64,000 nucleotides of DNA. Origin: Streptomyces maremycinicus. GTDB lineage: Bacteria > Actinomycetota > Actinomycetes > Streptomycetales > Streptomycetaceae. A program made the translations under genes and the position numbers. This document shows, piece after piece, positions 24,129 to 32,800 of this stretch (positions within the stretch are counted from its first letter, which is position 1; every line of letters begins with the position of its first letter). The stretch covers positions 372,001-436,000 of the forward strand of contig NZ_BBYG01000014.1 of assembly GCF_001184025.1 (NCBI RefSeq). Reading direction: 5' to 3'. A model generated the notes under the pieces. It saw only the letters and a list, made by a program, of their open reading frames with translations. It searched no databases and was not told where the DNA came from.

Positions 24129-25547
24129 CTAGGGCTTGCCGGGCTTGCCGCTGGTGTACAGCCAGGTCCGGAACAGCGTGCCGAGGTCCTGCCCCGACTC
24201 ACGTTCCGCGAGCCGCTCGAACTGGGCGGTGGTGCCGTGGCCGTAGCGGTGCGCGGCCGCCCACGCGCGCAGGACGCGGAAGAAGGCGCGGTCCCCGACG
24301 GTGGTGCGCAGGGCGTGCAGGGTCATGGCGCCGCGGGCGTAGACGGGCGTGCCGAAGATGTTCGCGCCGCTGCCGGGGTCGCCCGGCGGGAACTCCCACA
24401 GGCCGTCGGTCGCGGGGCGGGCGTACAGCGCGTCGAAGGTCTTCCGGGCGCTGTCGCCGCCGTGCTGTTCGGCGTACAGCCACTCGGTGTAGGCGGCGAA
24501 GCCCTCGTTGAGCCAGATGTCCTTCCAGGAGGTCAGGGAGACGGAGTCGCCGAACCACTGGTGGGCGCTCTCGTGGACGAGGGTGCTCAGGTCGGGGGCA
24601 CGGTCGTAGACGGGCCGCGACTGGGTCTCCAGGGCGTAGCCCACGTCCGGGGCGTGGTCGACGATGGAGCCGGCCGCGCGGAAGGGGTAGGGCCCGAACA
24701 GCGCGCTCTCCCACTCCAGCACGGCGGGCAGCTGCTTCAGGACGGGTGCGGCGGCCGCGGCCTCACGCGGGTCGACGGCGTCGTAGACCTCGACGCCGTC
24801 GCGGGTCGTGTACTGATCGACCCGGAAATTCCCCACCGTGGCGGTGGCGAGGTAGGCGGCCATGGGTTCGCTCTGGCGCCACCGGTAGGTGGTCCTGCCG
24901 TTCGAGGTCCGCCGGCCGAGGAGGACCCCGTTGGCGACGGCGGCGCGGTCCTCGGGGACGGTGATCGTGAAGTCGTAGGAGGACTTGTCGAGGGGATGGT
25001 TGTTGGCCGGGAACCAGGTCATGGCCCCCTGCGGCTCGCCCGCGACGAAGGCTCCGTCGTCGGTGGGGATCCAGCCGTCGAGGGAGCCGTCGGGGTCGGT
25101 GACCGGGCCGGGGGTGCCCTGGTAGGTGACGGAGACCTGGAACCGCTCGCCTTCGCGCAGGGCGTGCCGCGGGGTGACGACGAGTTCCTGGCCGTCGCGC
25201 CGGTGCGCGGCCTTGACGTGGTCGACGGTGAGGCCGGTGACCTTCAGCCCCTGGAAGTCGAGGTCGAAGCGGGCCAGCCGCCGGGTGGCGCGGGCGGTCA
25301 GCACCGCCTTGCCGTCGAGGTGGCGGCCGGCCGGGTCGTAGCGGAGGGTCAGGTCGTAGTGGCTGACGTGGTAGCCGCCGTTGCCGGCGAGGGGGAAGTA
25401 GGGATCGCCTGCGCCGGCGGGGCCCGCCGGTCCGGCCGCGGTGGCGGGTCCCGCCGCCGCGAGCAGCGCCGCCAGGGCCACGGGGACGGTGGCGGCGACG
25501 GCTTCGCGGCGCAGGAGGGTGGTGGCGCGTCTGCGGGAGTGTGTCAC
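24129..25547 (-). CDS. Secreted M1-family zinc metallopeptidase
   Basis: 472 aa. Signal peptide at residues about 1-38 ending in ATAA. Catalytic HESAHQW followed 18 residues later by the third zinc ligand in WLNEGFAAY; an AxMTWFP-type exopeptidase motif lies before it (GAMTWFPANNHP). Short M1 enzymes of this size lack the C-terminal ERAP1-like domain; they are common secreted aminopeptidases in actinomycetes. GTG start has AGGAG 7 nt upstream. Transcribed in the same direction as the two-component genes but separated by the transpeptidase remnant. Confidence 0.92.
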   Translation of the reverse strand: MTHSRRRATTLLRREAVAATVPVALAALLAAAGPATAAGPAGPAGAGDPYFPLAGNGGYHVSHYDLTLRYDPAGRHLDGKAVLTARATRRLARFDLDFQGLKVTGLTVDHVKAAHRRDGQELVVTPRHALREGERFQVSVTYQGTPGPVTDPDGSLDGWIPTDDGAFVAGEPQGAMTWFPANNHPLDKSSYDFTITVPEDRAAVANGVLLGRRTSNGRTTYRWRQSEPMAAYLATATVGNFRVDQYTTRDGVEVYDAVDPREAAAAAPVLKQLPAVLEWESALFGPYPFRAAGSIVDHAPDVGYALETQSRPVYDRAPDLSTLVHESAHQWFGDSVSLTSWKDIWLNEGFAAYTEWLYAEQHGGDSARKTFDALYARPATDGLWEFPPGDPGSGANIFGTPVYARGAMTLHALRTTVGDRAFFRVLRAWAAAHRYGHGTTAQFERLAERESGQDLGTLFRTWLYTSGKPGKP

Positions 25548-25709
25548 GTGCGCTCCTGGGGGGGTGGCGTGTGATCAAACGTCCACAGACTAGGGACCGG
25601 ACGCCTCGTTCCTCCCCCTCGTTCAGGTCAAGCCGGGCGGTGTCCGCCGGTGTCCCCGGTCTACGCTCGACGGGACCCGCCACCCCGAGAACGGACGGAC
25701 GGCCCGCCC

Positions 25710-26075
25710 ATGAGTGTCCGTGTGCGTCGCGTCTACGACCCGCCCGAGCCCGGCGACGGGGTGCGGGTCCTGGTCGACCGGCTGTGGCCGCGCGGGGTGT
25801 CCAAGGACGCGGCCCGCGTGGACGAGTGGCCCAAGGGCCTCACCCCGTCCACCGAACTGCGCCGCTGGTACCACGCGGGCGAGCGGTCGTACGAGGAGTT
25901 CGCGCGCCGCTACGAGGCGGAGCTGACCGCGCCCGAGGCGGCCGCGCTCCTCGACCGGTTGCGCGAGACGGTCCGCGAGGGGCCGGTGACCCTGCTGACG
26001 TCCGCGAAATCCCCGGAGCAGAGCCACACGGCGGTGCTGGTCCGACTCCTGGAGGCGGAGGCGGACCGACGCTGA
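25710..26075 (+). CDS. DUF488 family protein
   Basis: 121 aa. VRRVYDPPEPGDGVRVLVDRLWPRGVSKDAARVD-type start (DRLWPRGVSK), LRRWYHAG and LLTSAKSPEQSH are the DUF488 hallmarks. Function of the family is unknown. ATG at 25710 is preferred; the frame runs upstream to 25650 but that part is Pro/Arg-rich and unlike the family. It is divergent from the M1 peptidase and stands alone. Confidence 0.85.
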   Translation: MSVRVRRVYDPPEPGDGVRVLVDRLWPRGVSKDAARVDEWPKGLTPSTELRRWYHAGERSYEEFARRYEAELTAPEAAALLDRLRETVREGPVTLLTSAKSPEQSHTAVLVRLLEAEADRR

Positions 26076-26152
26076 AGATCCGGGACGGCCGCCTCCGCCG
26101 TAGGCTCGTCCGCCGGTCCGTCAGGGCGGCCGCCCACCCGTCTGTCCGCCCG

Positions 26153-27826
26153 TCAGCCCGTCTGCCGGGCCGCGGCCCGGCCGGCGGCGCGTCCGGAGAA
26201 GAGGCAGCCGCCGAGGAAGGTGCCTTCGAGGGCGTTGTAGCCGTGCACGCCGCCGCCGCCGAAGCCTGCCACCTCGCCCGCCGCGTACAGGCCCTCGACC
26301 GGCTGTCCGTCGGCGCCCAGGGCGCGCGAGTCGAGGTCCGTCTGGATGCCGCCGAGGGTCTTGCGGGTGAGGACGTGCAGCTTGACGGCGATGAGCGGGC
26401 CTGCCCCGGGGTCCAGGATCCGGTGCGGGGTGGCGACCCGGCCGAGCCGGTCGCCGATGTAGCGGCGCGCGTTGCGGATGCCCTGGACCTGGGAGTCCTT
26501 GGCGTACGGGTTGGCCAGCTGGAGGTCGCGGGCCTGGATCTGGCGGCGCAGTCCGTCCGCGTCGAGCAGCGGCTTGTCCGTCAGCGCGTTCATCTTCTCG
26601 ACGAGCTTGTCGAGGGTGTCGGCGATGACGAAGTCCGCGCCGCGGTCGAGGAAGGCCTGCACCGGCGCCGGGGCTCCCTTGCCGAGCAGCCGGTCTCGCA
26701 GGACGGCCTTGCGGTCCTTGGCGGTGATGTCGGGGTTCTGCTCGGAGCCCGAGAGCGCGAACTCCTTCTCGACGATCTTGCGGGTGAGCAGGAACCAGGA
26801 GTGGTCGTGCCCGGCGAGGTCCTCGGTCGTCCGCAGGTGCTTGAGCGTGTTGAGGGTGTCGTAACCCGGCAGGCACGGGTCGGGCAGCCGGCGGCCGAGG
26901 GCGTCGAACCACAGGGAGGAGGGGCCGGGCAGGATGCGGATGCCGTGGCCGGGCCAGATCGGGTCCCAGTTCTGGATGCCCTCGGTGTAGTGCCACATGC
27001 GGTCGCGGTTGACCAGCCGGACACCGGCCCCGGCGCTGATGTCGAGCATGCGGCCGTCGACGTAGGCGGGGACGCCGGTGACCATCTCGGCGGGCGGCGT
27101 GCCCAGCCGCTCGGGCCAGTAGCGCCGCACGATCTCGTGGTTGGCGCCGATGCCGCCGCTGGTGACGACCACCGCCTGGGCGGTCAGCTCGAAGTCGCCG
27201 GCCCGGTCGCGGTTGGAGGCGACGCCGCGCGCGGAGTCGTCGGGGGCGAGGACCGTGCCGCGCACCCCGCGGGCGGCGCCGTCCTCGAGCACCAGTTCGT
27301 CCACCTGGTGCCGGTGGTAGAAGGTCAGCAGCCCGTCCTTCGCGGCCTGCCTGGCGTACCGGACGAACGGCTCGACGACGCCCGTGCCGGTGCCCCAGGC
27401 GACGTGGAAGCGGGGCACCGAGTTGCCGTGTCCGTCGGCGCGCAGGTCGCCGCGCTCGGCCCAGCCGACGGTCGGCACGAAGGAGATCCCGTGCCCGGCG
27501 AGCCAGGTCCGCTTCTCCCCCGCCGCGAACTCGACGTAGGCGCGGGCCCAGCGCATCGCCCAGGAGTCCTCGTCGTCGGCACGGTCGAACTGCGCGCTGC
27601 CCTGCCAGTCGCTCCAGGCGAGGTCGAAGGAGTCCTTGATGCCGAGCCGGCGCTGCTCCGGGGAGTCGACGAGGAAGAGCCCGCCGAAGGACCAGAACGC
27701 CTGGCCGCCGAGGTTGGCGGCGTTCTCCTGGTCGACGAGCGCGACCCGCCGTCCCCTGCTGGTGAGTTCGTGCGCCGCGACGAGGCCCGCGAGGCCCGCT
27801 CCGACGACGATGACGTCCGCGTCCAT
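26153..27826 (-). CDS. FAD-binding dehydrogenase, KsdD/fumarate-reductase-like
   Basis: 557 aa. N-terminal FAD motif VIVVGAGLAGLVAAHELTSR and C-terminal flavin-closing region AAGEVAGFGGGGVHGYNALE are typical of the 3-ketosteroid-dehydrogenase-like FAD-binding dehydrogenases. Substrate may be a steroid-like ring compound or another enone; not determined. It lies 28 bp downstream of a TetR gene on the same strand, so the pair is probably one transcript controlled by that repressor. Confidence 0.85.
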   Translation of the reverse strand: MDADVIVVGAGLAGLVAAHELTSRGRRVALVDQENAANLGGQAFWSFGGLFLVDSPEQRRLGIKDSFDLAWSDWQGSAQFDRADDEDSWAMRWARAYVEFAAGEKRTWLAGHGISFVPTVGWAERGDLRADGHGNSVPRFHVAWGTGTGVVEPFVRYARQAAKDGLLTFYHRHQVDELVLEDGAARGVRGTVLAPDDSARGVASNRDRAGDFELTAQAVVVTSGGIGANHEIVRRYWPERLGTPPAEMVTGVPAYVDGRMLDISAGAGVRLVNRDRMWHYTEGIQNWDPIWPGHGIRILPGPSSLWFDALGRRLPDPCLPGYDTLNTLKHLRTTEDLAGHDHSWFLLTRKIVEKEFALSGSEQNPDITAKDRKAVLRDRLLGKGAPAPVQAFLDRGADFVIADTLDKLVEKMNALTDKPLLDADGLRRQIQARDLQLANPYAKDSQVQGIRNARRYIGDRLGRVATPHRILDPGAGPLIAVKLHVLTRKTLGGIQTDLDSRALGADGQPVEGLYAAGEVAGFGGGGVHGYNALEGTFLGGCLFSGRAAGRAAARQTG

Positions 27827-27854
27827 GGCGTCCGCTGCCTTTCTCCTGAGGATG

Positions 27855-28553
27855 TCATTCCGGGGTGCCGCTGCCGTCGGTCAGCAGCGCGGTGAGCAGT
27901 TGCTTCAGCCAGACGCGGGCACCCTCGACGTCCTTGTCCAGCAGCAGTTGGGCGGTGACCCCGTCGTAGGCGGCGACCACGGCGTGCGCCGCGCTGTCGA
28001 CGTCCCCGAGCACGGCCGGCGGCTCGGCGAGGCCCCGGGCGCGGGCGAGCCGCTCGGCGATGGCCCGCCGCAGCCGCGCCCGGTGTTCGAGCAGGGTCTG
28101 CGCGACGTCCGGAGCGCGTGCGGCGTGCACCAGGAAGTCCGTCTTCACCAGCAGCCAGTCCAGGTCGAGCAGGAGCACCTCGGTGACCCGGTCGACGGCG
28201 GCGGGCACGTCGAGGTCCGGTCCGTCGAGGGCGAGCGCTCCGGACACCTGCTCGGCGATCAGGTCGGCCCGCTGCCGGTAGAGGGCGAAGAACAGCTCGT
28301 CCAGGCTGTCGAAGTTGGAGTAGAAGGCGCCCCTGCTGTACCCGGCGGCCTCGCAGACCTCCTCGATGGAGACCCGCCCGAAGCCCTTGGCGGCGAAGAC
28401 CTCGAAGGCGGCGTCGAGCAGTCTGGCCCGGGTGCGGACCCGGCGCCTGGTGACGCGCCCGGTCGTCCGCCCGGCCTGCGCGTCCCGCTCGGCCTGCTGC
28501 CCGGTCCGCTCCAGCTGCTCCGTCTGCTCGACCTGCTCCGTCTGCTCCGTCAC
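27855..28553 (-). CDS. TetR/AcrR-family regulator
   Basis: 232 aa. GTG at 28553 begins a charged, Gln/Glu-rich run of TEQ repeats (EQTEQVEQTEQLERTGQQ) before the DNA-binding domain (VSIEEVCEAAGYSRGAFYSNF). The C-terminal ligand domain is typical for TetR. The repeat region is encoded by CTGCTCCGTCT-like copies and may vary. An 18-bp palindrome lies 35 bp upstream, the likely autoregulatory operator. It heads the transcript of the flavoprotein gene. Confidence 0.87.
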   Translation of the reverse strand: MTEQTEQVEQTEQLERTGQQAERDAQAGRTTGRVTRRRVRTRARLLDAAFEVFAAKGFGRVSIEEVCEAAGYSRGAFYSNFDSLDELFFALYRQRADLIAEQVSGALALDGPDLDVPAAVDRVTEVLLLDLDWLLVKTDFLVHAARAPDVAQTLLEHRARLRRAIAERLARARGLAEPPAVLGDVDSAAHAVVAAYDGVTAQLLLDKDVEGARVWLKQLLTALLTDGSGTPE

Positions 28554-28571
28554 CGTCTCGGACCTCCGTTC

Positions 28572-28605
28572 GATACGGGAATGTATCCGATACATCGATG
28601 TATCG
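28572..28605. promoter_or_regulatory. Double palindromic operator of the TetR gene
   Basis: A perfect 18-bp palindrome CGATACATCGATGTATCG at 28588-28605 abuts a second dyad, GATAC (28572-28576) with GTATC (28583-28587). Four GATAC half-sites therefore occur in 34 bp, on an AT-rich background that also holds the probable promoter of the TetR gene. Two dimers bound side by side, as in QacR-type regulators, is the natural reading. Confidence 0.8.
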
Positions 28606-28708
28606 AAAGACCTTGCGAAGCAGGCTTCACCCCCGGGCTTCACCGCCCCGAACCCCGCGCGTGATGATCGAAGGGAACATATTTTCGATTAAGGCGTAGG
28701 CTGGAACC

Positions 28709-29338
28709 ATGACCGCGCACCACCTCCAGGGCTCCCTCTTCGACCAGACCGACGAACTGCGCCTCGGTCCCCTCGACGGCATCCGGCGGACCACCCTCGG
28801 CGCGGGCGCCTGGATCGACGTGCTGCCGGGCTGGCTCACCGGATCGGACGCCCTCTTCGAACAACTGGCGGCCGAGGTCCCCTGGCGGGCCGAGCGCCGC
28901 AAGATGTACGACAACGTCATCGACGTACCGCGCCTGCTGGCGTTCTACGGAGCCGGCGAGGAGCTGCCCCACCCCGTGCTGGGCCGGGCCCGTGCGGAAC
29001 TGTCCGCGCACTACGCCGGGGAACTGGGCGAGCCCTTCGCCACCGCGGGCCTGTGCCACTACCGCGACGGCCGGGACAGCGTCGCCTGGCACGGCGACCG
29101 GATCGGCCGCGGCGCGCGGGAGGACACCATGGTCGCGATCCTCTCCGTGGGCTCCCCGCGCGATCTGCTGCTGCGCCCGGTAGGCGGGGGCGAGACGGTA
29201 CGGCGCCCGCTGGGACACGGCGACCTGATCGTGATGGGCGGCTCCTGCCAGCGGACCTGGGAGCACTGCGTCCCCAAGTCGGCCCGGGCCGCCGGGCCGC
29301 GCAGCAGCGTCCAGTTCCGCCCGCGCGGGGTGCGCTGA
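28709..29338 (+). CDS. alkB: AlkB-family 2OG/Fe(II) dioxygenase
   Basis: 209 aa. Iron ligands in AWHGDRIG (HxD) and WEHCVPK, with the 2-oxoglutarate arginine in RSSVQFRPRG; MYDNVIDVPRL matches the substrate lid of AlkB. Enzymes of this family remove alkyl damage from nucleic acid bases. ATG at 28709. It is divergent from the TetR operator with about 100 bp between. Followed closely by the broken acyltransferase gene. Confidence 0.9.
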   Translation: MTAHHLQGSLFDQTDELRLGPLDGIRRTTLGAGAWIDVLPGWLTGSDALFEQLAAEVPWRAERRKMYDNVIDVPRLLAFYGAGEELPHPVLGRARAELSAHYAGELGEPFATAGLCHYRDGRDSVAWHGDRIGRGAREDTMVAILSVGSPRDLLLRPVGGGETVRRPLGHGDLIVMGGSCQRTWEHCVPKSARAAGPRSSVQFRPRGVR

Positions 29339-29393
29339 AACGGAACCGGCGGTACCCGTGTCCCCGCCCCCCGGGGGTCCGTGGTTTGACCGC

Positions 29394-30613
29394 ATGACCG
29401 ACCCGCCGGAGCCCGCGTCCGCCGCCGGGACCCCGACGAGCGCGCGACCCCGGCGGACCGAACTGGACGTCCTGCGGGCCCTCGTGGTCGTCGGCCTGGT
29501 CTTCTTCCACGCCGCCCTGGTCTTCTCCCCGGACGACGACTTCTGCGTCAAGAACCGGGACACGACGGACGTCGTCACCGTCGTCGCGGGGCTCGGGGTG
29601 GTGTGGGCGATGCCGATGCTCTTCCTGGTGGCGGGGCTCGGCGCCCGCTTCTCGATCGGCCGGCGCGGCCCCGGCGGCTTCGCCCGCGAACGCCTGCTGC
29701 GCCTCGGCGTCTGCGCCTCGGCGTCCCCCTGGTCCTCGCGACGCTGACCATCGTCCCCGTCCCGCAGTGGCTGCGGCTGCGCGCCGCCGACCCCGGCTAC
29801 GACGAACCGTACGGGCGTTTCTGGCCGCGCTTCTTCGACGTCCGCCCCGACCTCGGCGACTTCCCCTTCGTCCTGCGCGGGGAGTACTTCGAGACCGGCC
29901 ATCTGTGGTTCGTGGTGCTGCTGCTCGCCTTCTGCCTGCTGCTCGCGCCGGTCGCGGGCCCGCTGGCCGCCGCCGCGCGGCGGACCGGCGCCGCGGTGGC
30001 GCGCCGGCCGGCCCTGCTGCTCCTGCCCGCCCTCCCGCTCGCCGCGATCGACTCCCTGCTCGGCATGGAGGAGAGCTACGCCGGCTGGAACCGCTGGGCG
30101 TATCTGGTCTTCTTCGGGTACGGCTACGCGCTGTCGGACGACGACCGGGTCAGGGCCGCGACGCGACGCCTGGCCCTGCCGGTCGGCCTGCTGGGCCTGG
30201 CGCTGTTCGCGGCGACCGCGCCCGGGTTCATGGGCGCGGACGACCCGTTCACCGAGCGGACTCCGCTCGCGCTGGTCACCCGGGCGCTGTTCGGCGCGGC
30301 GGGCTGGGCCTGGGTGGTGGCGATCCTGGGGCTGCTGGACCGGCCCCGCCCGCACCGCCGACCGCCGGGCCGGGTCCTCGGGTATCTCGCGGTCGCCGCG
30401 CTGCCGTTGTACGTGCTCCACCAACCGGTGGTGGTGGCCTTCGCCTACGGCGTGGTCGGCCGGCGGACGCCGATCGTCGTCAAGTACGCGGTGATCGTCG
30501 CCGCTTCACTGACCGTGATCCTGCTGGTGTACGAGTACGGGGTGCGCCGGACGCGGGTGACGAGACTGCTGTTCGGCATGCGCGGAACCCCACCGTCCGC
30601 GGCCCCCCGCTGA
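29394..30613 (+). pseudogene. Acyltransferase 3-family membrane protein, frameshifted by 14-bp duplication
   Basis: The 5' part (29394-29725) encodes TELDVLRALVVVGLVFFHAA, the start of an acyltransferase-3 protein. The 3' part (from about 29712 in another frame) carries the remaining membrane segments through to YVLHQPVVVAFAYGVV and a stop at 30613. The frames join exactly if one copy of a 14-bp tandem duplication at 29698-29725 is removed, giving RLLRLGVPLVLATLT. So this was one gene of about 400 codons. It may be truly broken, reversible by slippage, or a sequencing artefact. Confidence 0.88.
29698..29725 (+). repeat. Exact 14-bp tandem duplication
   Basis: TGCGCCTCGGCGTC occurs at 29698-29711 and again at 29712-29725. 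Fourteen is not a multiple of three, so the duplication shifts the acyltransferase reading frame. Confidence 0.95.
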
Positions 30614-30663
30614 TCTGCTTTGCTGTCCCCGTCGGGCACGAATCTCCAGGACACGGGACGGCC

Positions 30664-31413
30664 ATGCGGGCAGACGTACGGCAAGTGGCGGACGGCACCT
30701 ACCTGGTGCACGGCAGCAACACCAACTGGGTGATCCTCACCGAGGGGGACGCCGTCACGCTGATCGACACCGGCTACCCGGGCGACCGGCAGCTGGTCCT
30801 GGACTCCCTCGCCGCCGTCGGGAGTTCACCGGAGGCCGTCACGGCCGTGCTGATCACCCACGCCCACAACGACCACCTGGGCTCCGCCGAGCACCTGCGC
30901 TCCGCGTACGGCACCCCGGTGTATCTGCACGAGGCCGAAGTGCCGCACGCCCGCCGGGAGTTCCTCCAGCAGGTGACCGTGGGCGAGGTGCTGAGGAACG
31001 CCTGGCGGCCCGGAGTGCTGCCCTGGACGGTGCACGCGCTGCGCTCCGGCGGCACCGAACAGCACCCGGTGACCTCACCCGAGGCGTTCCCCGGCGTCGG
31101 CGGCGCGCTCGACCTGCCCGGCCGGCCCGTACCGGTGCACACCCCCGGTCACACCAGCGGCCACGCCGTCTTCCACCTGCCGCGGGCGGGCGTCGTCGTC
31201 TCCGGCGACGCCCTGGTCAACGGCCATCCGACCTCCCGGCTGAAGGGCCCGCAGCTGCTGCCGGACATGTTCCACCACGAGCGCGCCGTCGCGGTGGAGT
31301 CCCTCAGGGTGATCGAGGGACTGGAGGCCGATCTGCTGCTGCCCGGACACGGCCCGCTGCACCGGGGGTCCGTGCGGGCCGCCGCCCAGCAGGCCCGCGA
31401 ACGCGCCGTCTAA
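30664..31413 (+). CDS. Metallo-beta-lactamase fold hydrolase
   Basis: 249 aa. Metal-binding THAHNDHLG, then HTPGHTSGH, VVSGDALVNG and LLPGHGPLH give the full set of family ligands. Substrate unknown; similarity is to the general glyoxalase II/hydrolase-like MBL group. ATG at 30664 selected because upstream in-frame sequence belongs to the acyltransferase region in the wrong frame. Nine bp separate it from the DUF4032 gene. Confidence 0.88.
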   Translation: MRADVRQVADGTYLVHGSNTNWVILTEGDAVTLIDTGYPGDRQLVLDSLAAVGSSPEAVTAVLITHAHNDHLGSAEHLRSAYGTPVYLHEAEVPHARREFLQQVTVGEVLRNAWRPGVLPWTVHALRSGGTEQHPVTSPEAFPGVGGALDLPGRPVPVHTPGHTSGHAVFHLPRAGVVVSGDALVNGHPTSRLKGPQLLPDMFHHERAVAVESLRVIEGLEADLLLPGHGPLHRGSVRAAAQQARERAV

Positions 31414-31422
31414 GGTCGGGCC

Positions 31423-32658
31423 ATGGCTTTGCAGATCAGCGCCACCAACCCGGAGCATCCGGCACTCCTGCTGGAGCTGCCCTGGCACCTGCCCCTGGAG
31501 GAGTGGCCCGAGGAGGTCCTCGTCCCGCTGCCGCGCGGCATCTCCCGCCACGTGGTGCGCTACGCCCAGGCCGGCGACGAGGTGATCGCCGTCAAGGAAC
31601 TCGCCGAGCGCCCCGCGCTGCGCGAGTACGAGCTGCTGCGCGACCTCGACCGGCTGGGCATCCCCGCGGTCGACCCGCTGGCCGTGGTCACCGGCCGCAC
31701 CGACCACGACGGCGGCCCGCTGGAGCCGGTGCTGGTCACCCGGCATCTGGGCGGCTCGATGCCCTACCGCTCCATGTTCGAGACGACGATGCGCCCGGCC
31801 ACCATGGACCGGCTCATGGACGCTCTCGCGGTGCTGCTGGTCCGGCTGCACCTGGCGGGGTTCGCCTGGGGCGACTGCTCGCTGTCCAACACACTGTTCC
31901 GACGGGACGCGGGCGCCTACGCCGCCTACCTCGTCGACGCCGAGACCGGCGACCTGCACCCCCGGCTGAGCCCCGGCCAGCGCGACTACGACCTCGACCT
32001 CGCCCGCGTCAACATCAGCGGCGAGCTGCTCGACCTGGAGGCCTCCGGGGCGCTGCACCCCTCGGTGGACCCGATCGAGTTCGGCACGGAGATCTGCGCC
32101 CGCTACGGGGCGCTGTGGCAGGAACTGACCCGCACCTCGGTCTACCCGGCCGGCAAGTACCACTACATCGAACGCCGGATCCGCCGGCTCAACGAGCTCG
32201 GTTTCGACGTCGCCGAGATGCAGATCGAGCACTCCTCCAACGGCGACACGGTCACCTTCGTGCCGAAGGTGGTCGACGCGGGCCACCACCAGCGTCAGCT
32301 GCTGCGCCTCACCGGCCTCGACACCGAGGAGAACCAGGCCCGGCGGCTGCTGAACGACCTCGAGAGCTGGATGGCCACCCAGGACGACCACGCCCCGGGC
32401 GACCCCCTCGCCGCCCGCCCCGAGGTGCTGGCGCACCGCTGGGTACGGGACGTCTTCCGGCCCACCGTACGGGCGGTCCCCCTGGAGCTGCGCGGCTCCA
32501 TGGACGCGGCGGAGATCTACCACGAACTCCTCGAACACCGCTGGTACCTCTCGGAGCACGCGCAGCACGACATCGGGCTCGACACGGCGGTCGAGGACTA
32601 CATCCAGAAGATCCTGCCCAAGGCCCGGGAGACCCTGGAGCCGACGCTCCCGGAGTGA
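31423..32658 (+). CDS. DUF4032 protein with kinase-like fold
   Basis: 411 aa. N-terminal half resembles lipopolysaccharide kinase-like folds: a possible nucleotide lysine in VIAVKELAERPALREYELL, and WGDCSLSNTLF followed by YLVDAETGDL, reminiscent of the HxDxxxxN and DxD motifs of atypical kinases. The C-terminal half is the DUF4032 region (YHYIERRIRRLNELGFDVAE). Function unknown. Probably co-transcribed with the MBL gene. A degenerate repeat begins at its stop codon. Confidence 0.82.
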   Translation: MALQISATNPEHPALLLELPWHLPLEEWPEEVLVPLPRGISRHVVRYAQAGDEVIAVKELAERPALREYELLRDLDRLGIPAVDPLAVVTGRTDHDGGPLEPVLVTRHLGGSMPYRSMFETTMRPATMDRLMDALAVLLVRLHLAGFAWGDCSLSNTLFRRDAGAYAAYLVDAETGDLHPRLSPGQRDYDLDLARVNISGELLDLEASGALHPSVDPIEFGTEICARYGALWQELTRTSVYPAGKYHYIERRIRRLNELGFDVAEMQIEHSSNGDTVTFVPKVVDAGHHQRQLLRLTGLDTEENQARRLLNDLESWMATQDDHAPGDPLAARPEVLAHRWVRDVFRPTVRAVPLELRGSMDAAEIYHELLEHRWYLSEHAQHDIGLDTAVEDYIQKILPKARETLEPTLPE

Positions 32659-32800
32659 GCCGGCCGAGAGCGTCGGGGCCGAGTCAACCGGCCGGAGCGG
32701 GTCGGGGCGGAGTGAACCCGCCGGAGCGAACCGGCCGGACAGGGTCGGCCGCAGCGGGTCGGCCGGAGTGAACCGGCCAAACCGGCTCGGCCGCAGCGGC
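32653..32800. repeat. Degenerate repeat between DUF4032 and universal stress genes
   Basis: Imperfect copies of GAGTGAACCGGCCGGAGCGGGTCGG occur at about 32653, 32681, 32710, 32728 and 32766, the first overlapping the DUF4032 stop. Copies differ in length (18-38 bp) so the array is old or recombining. It lies between convergent genes and may contribute to termination. No ORF is supported here. Confidence 0.65.
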
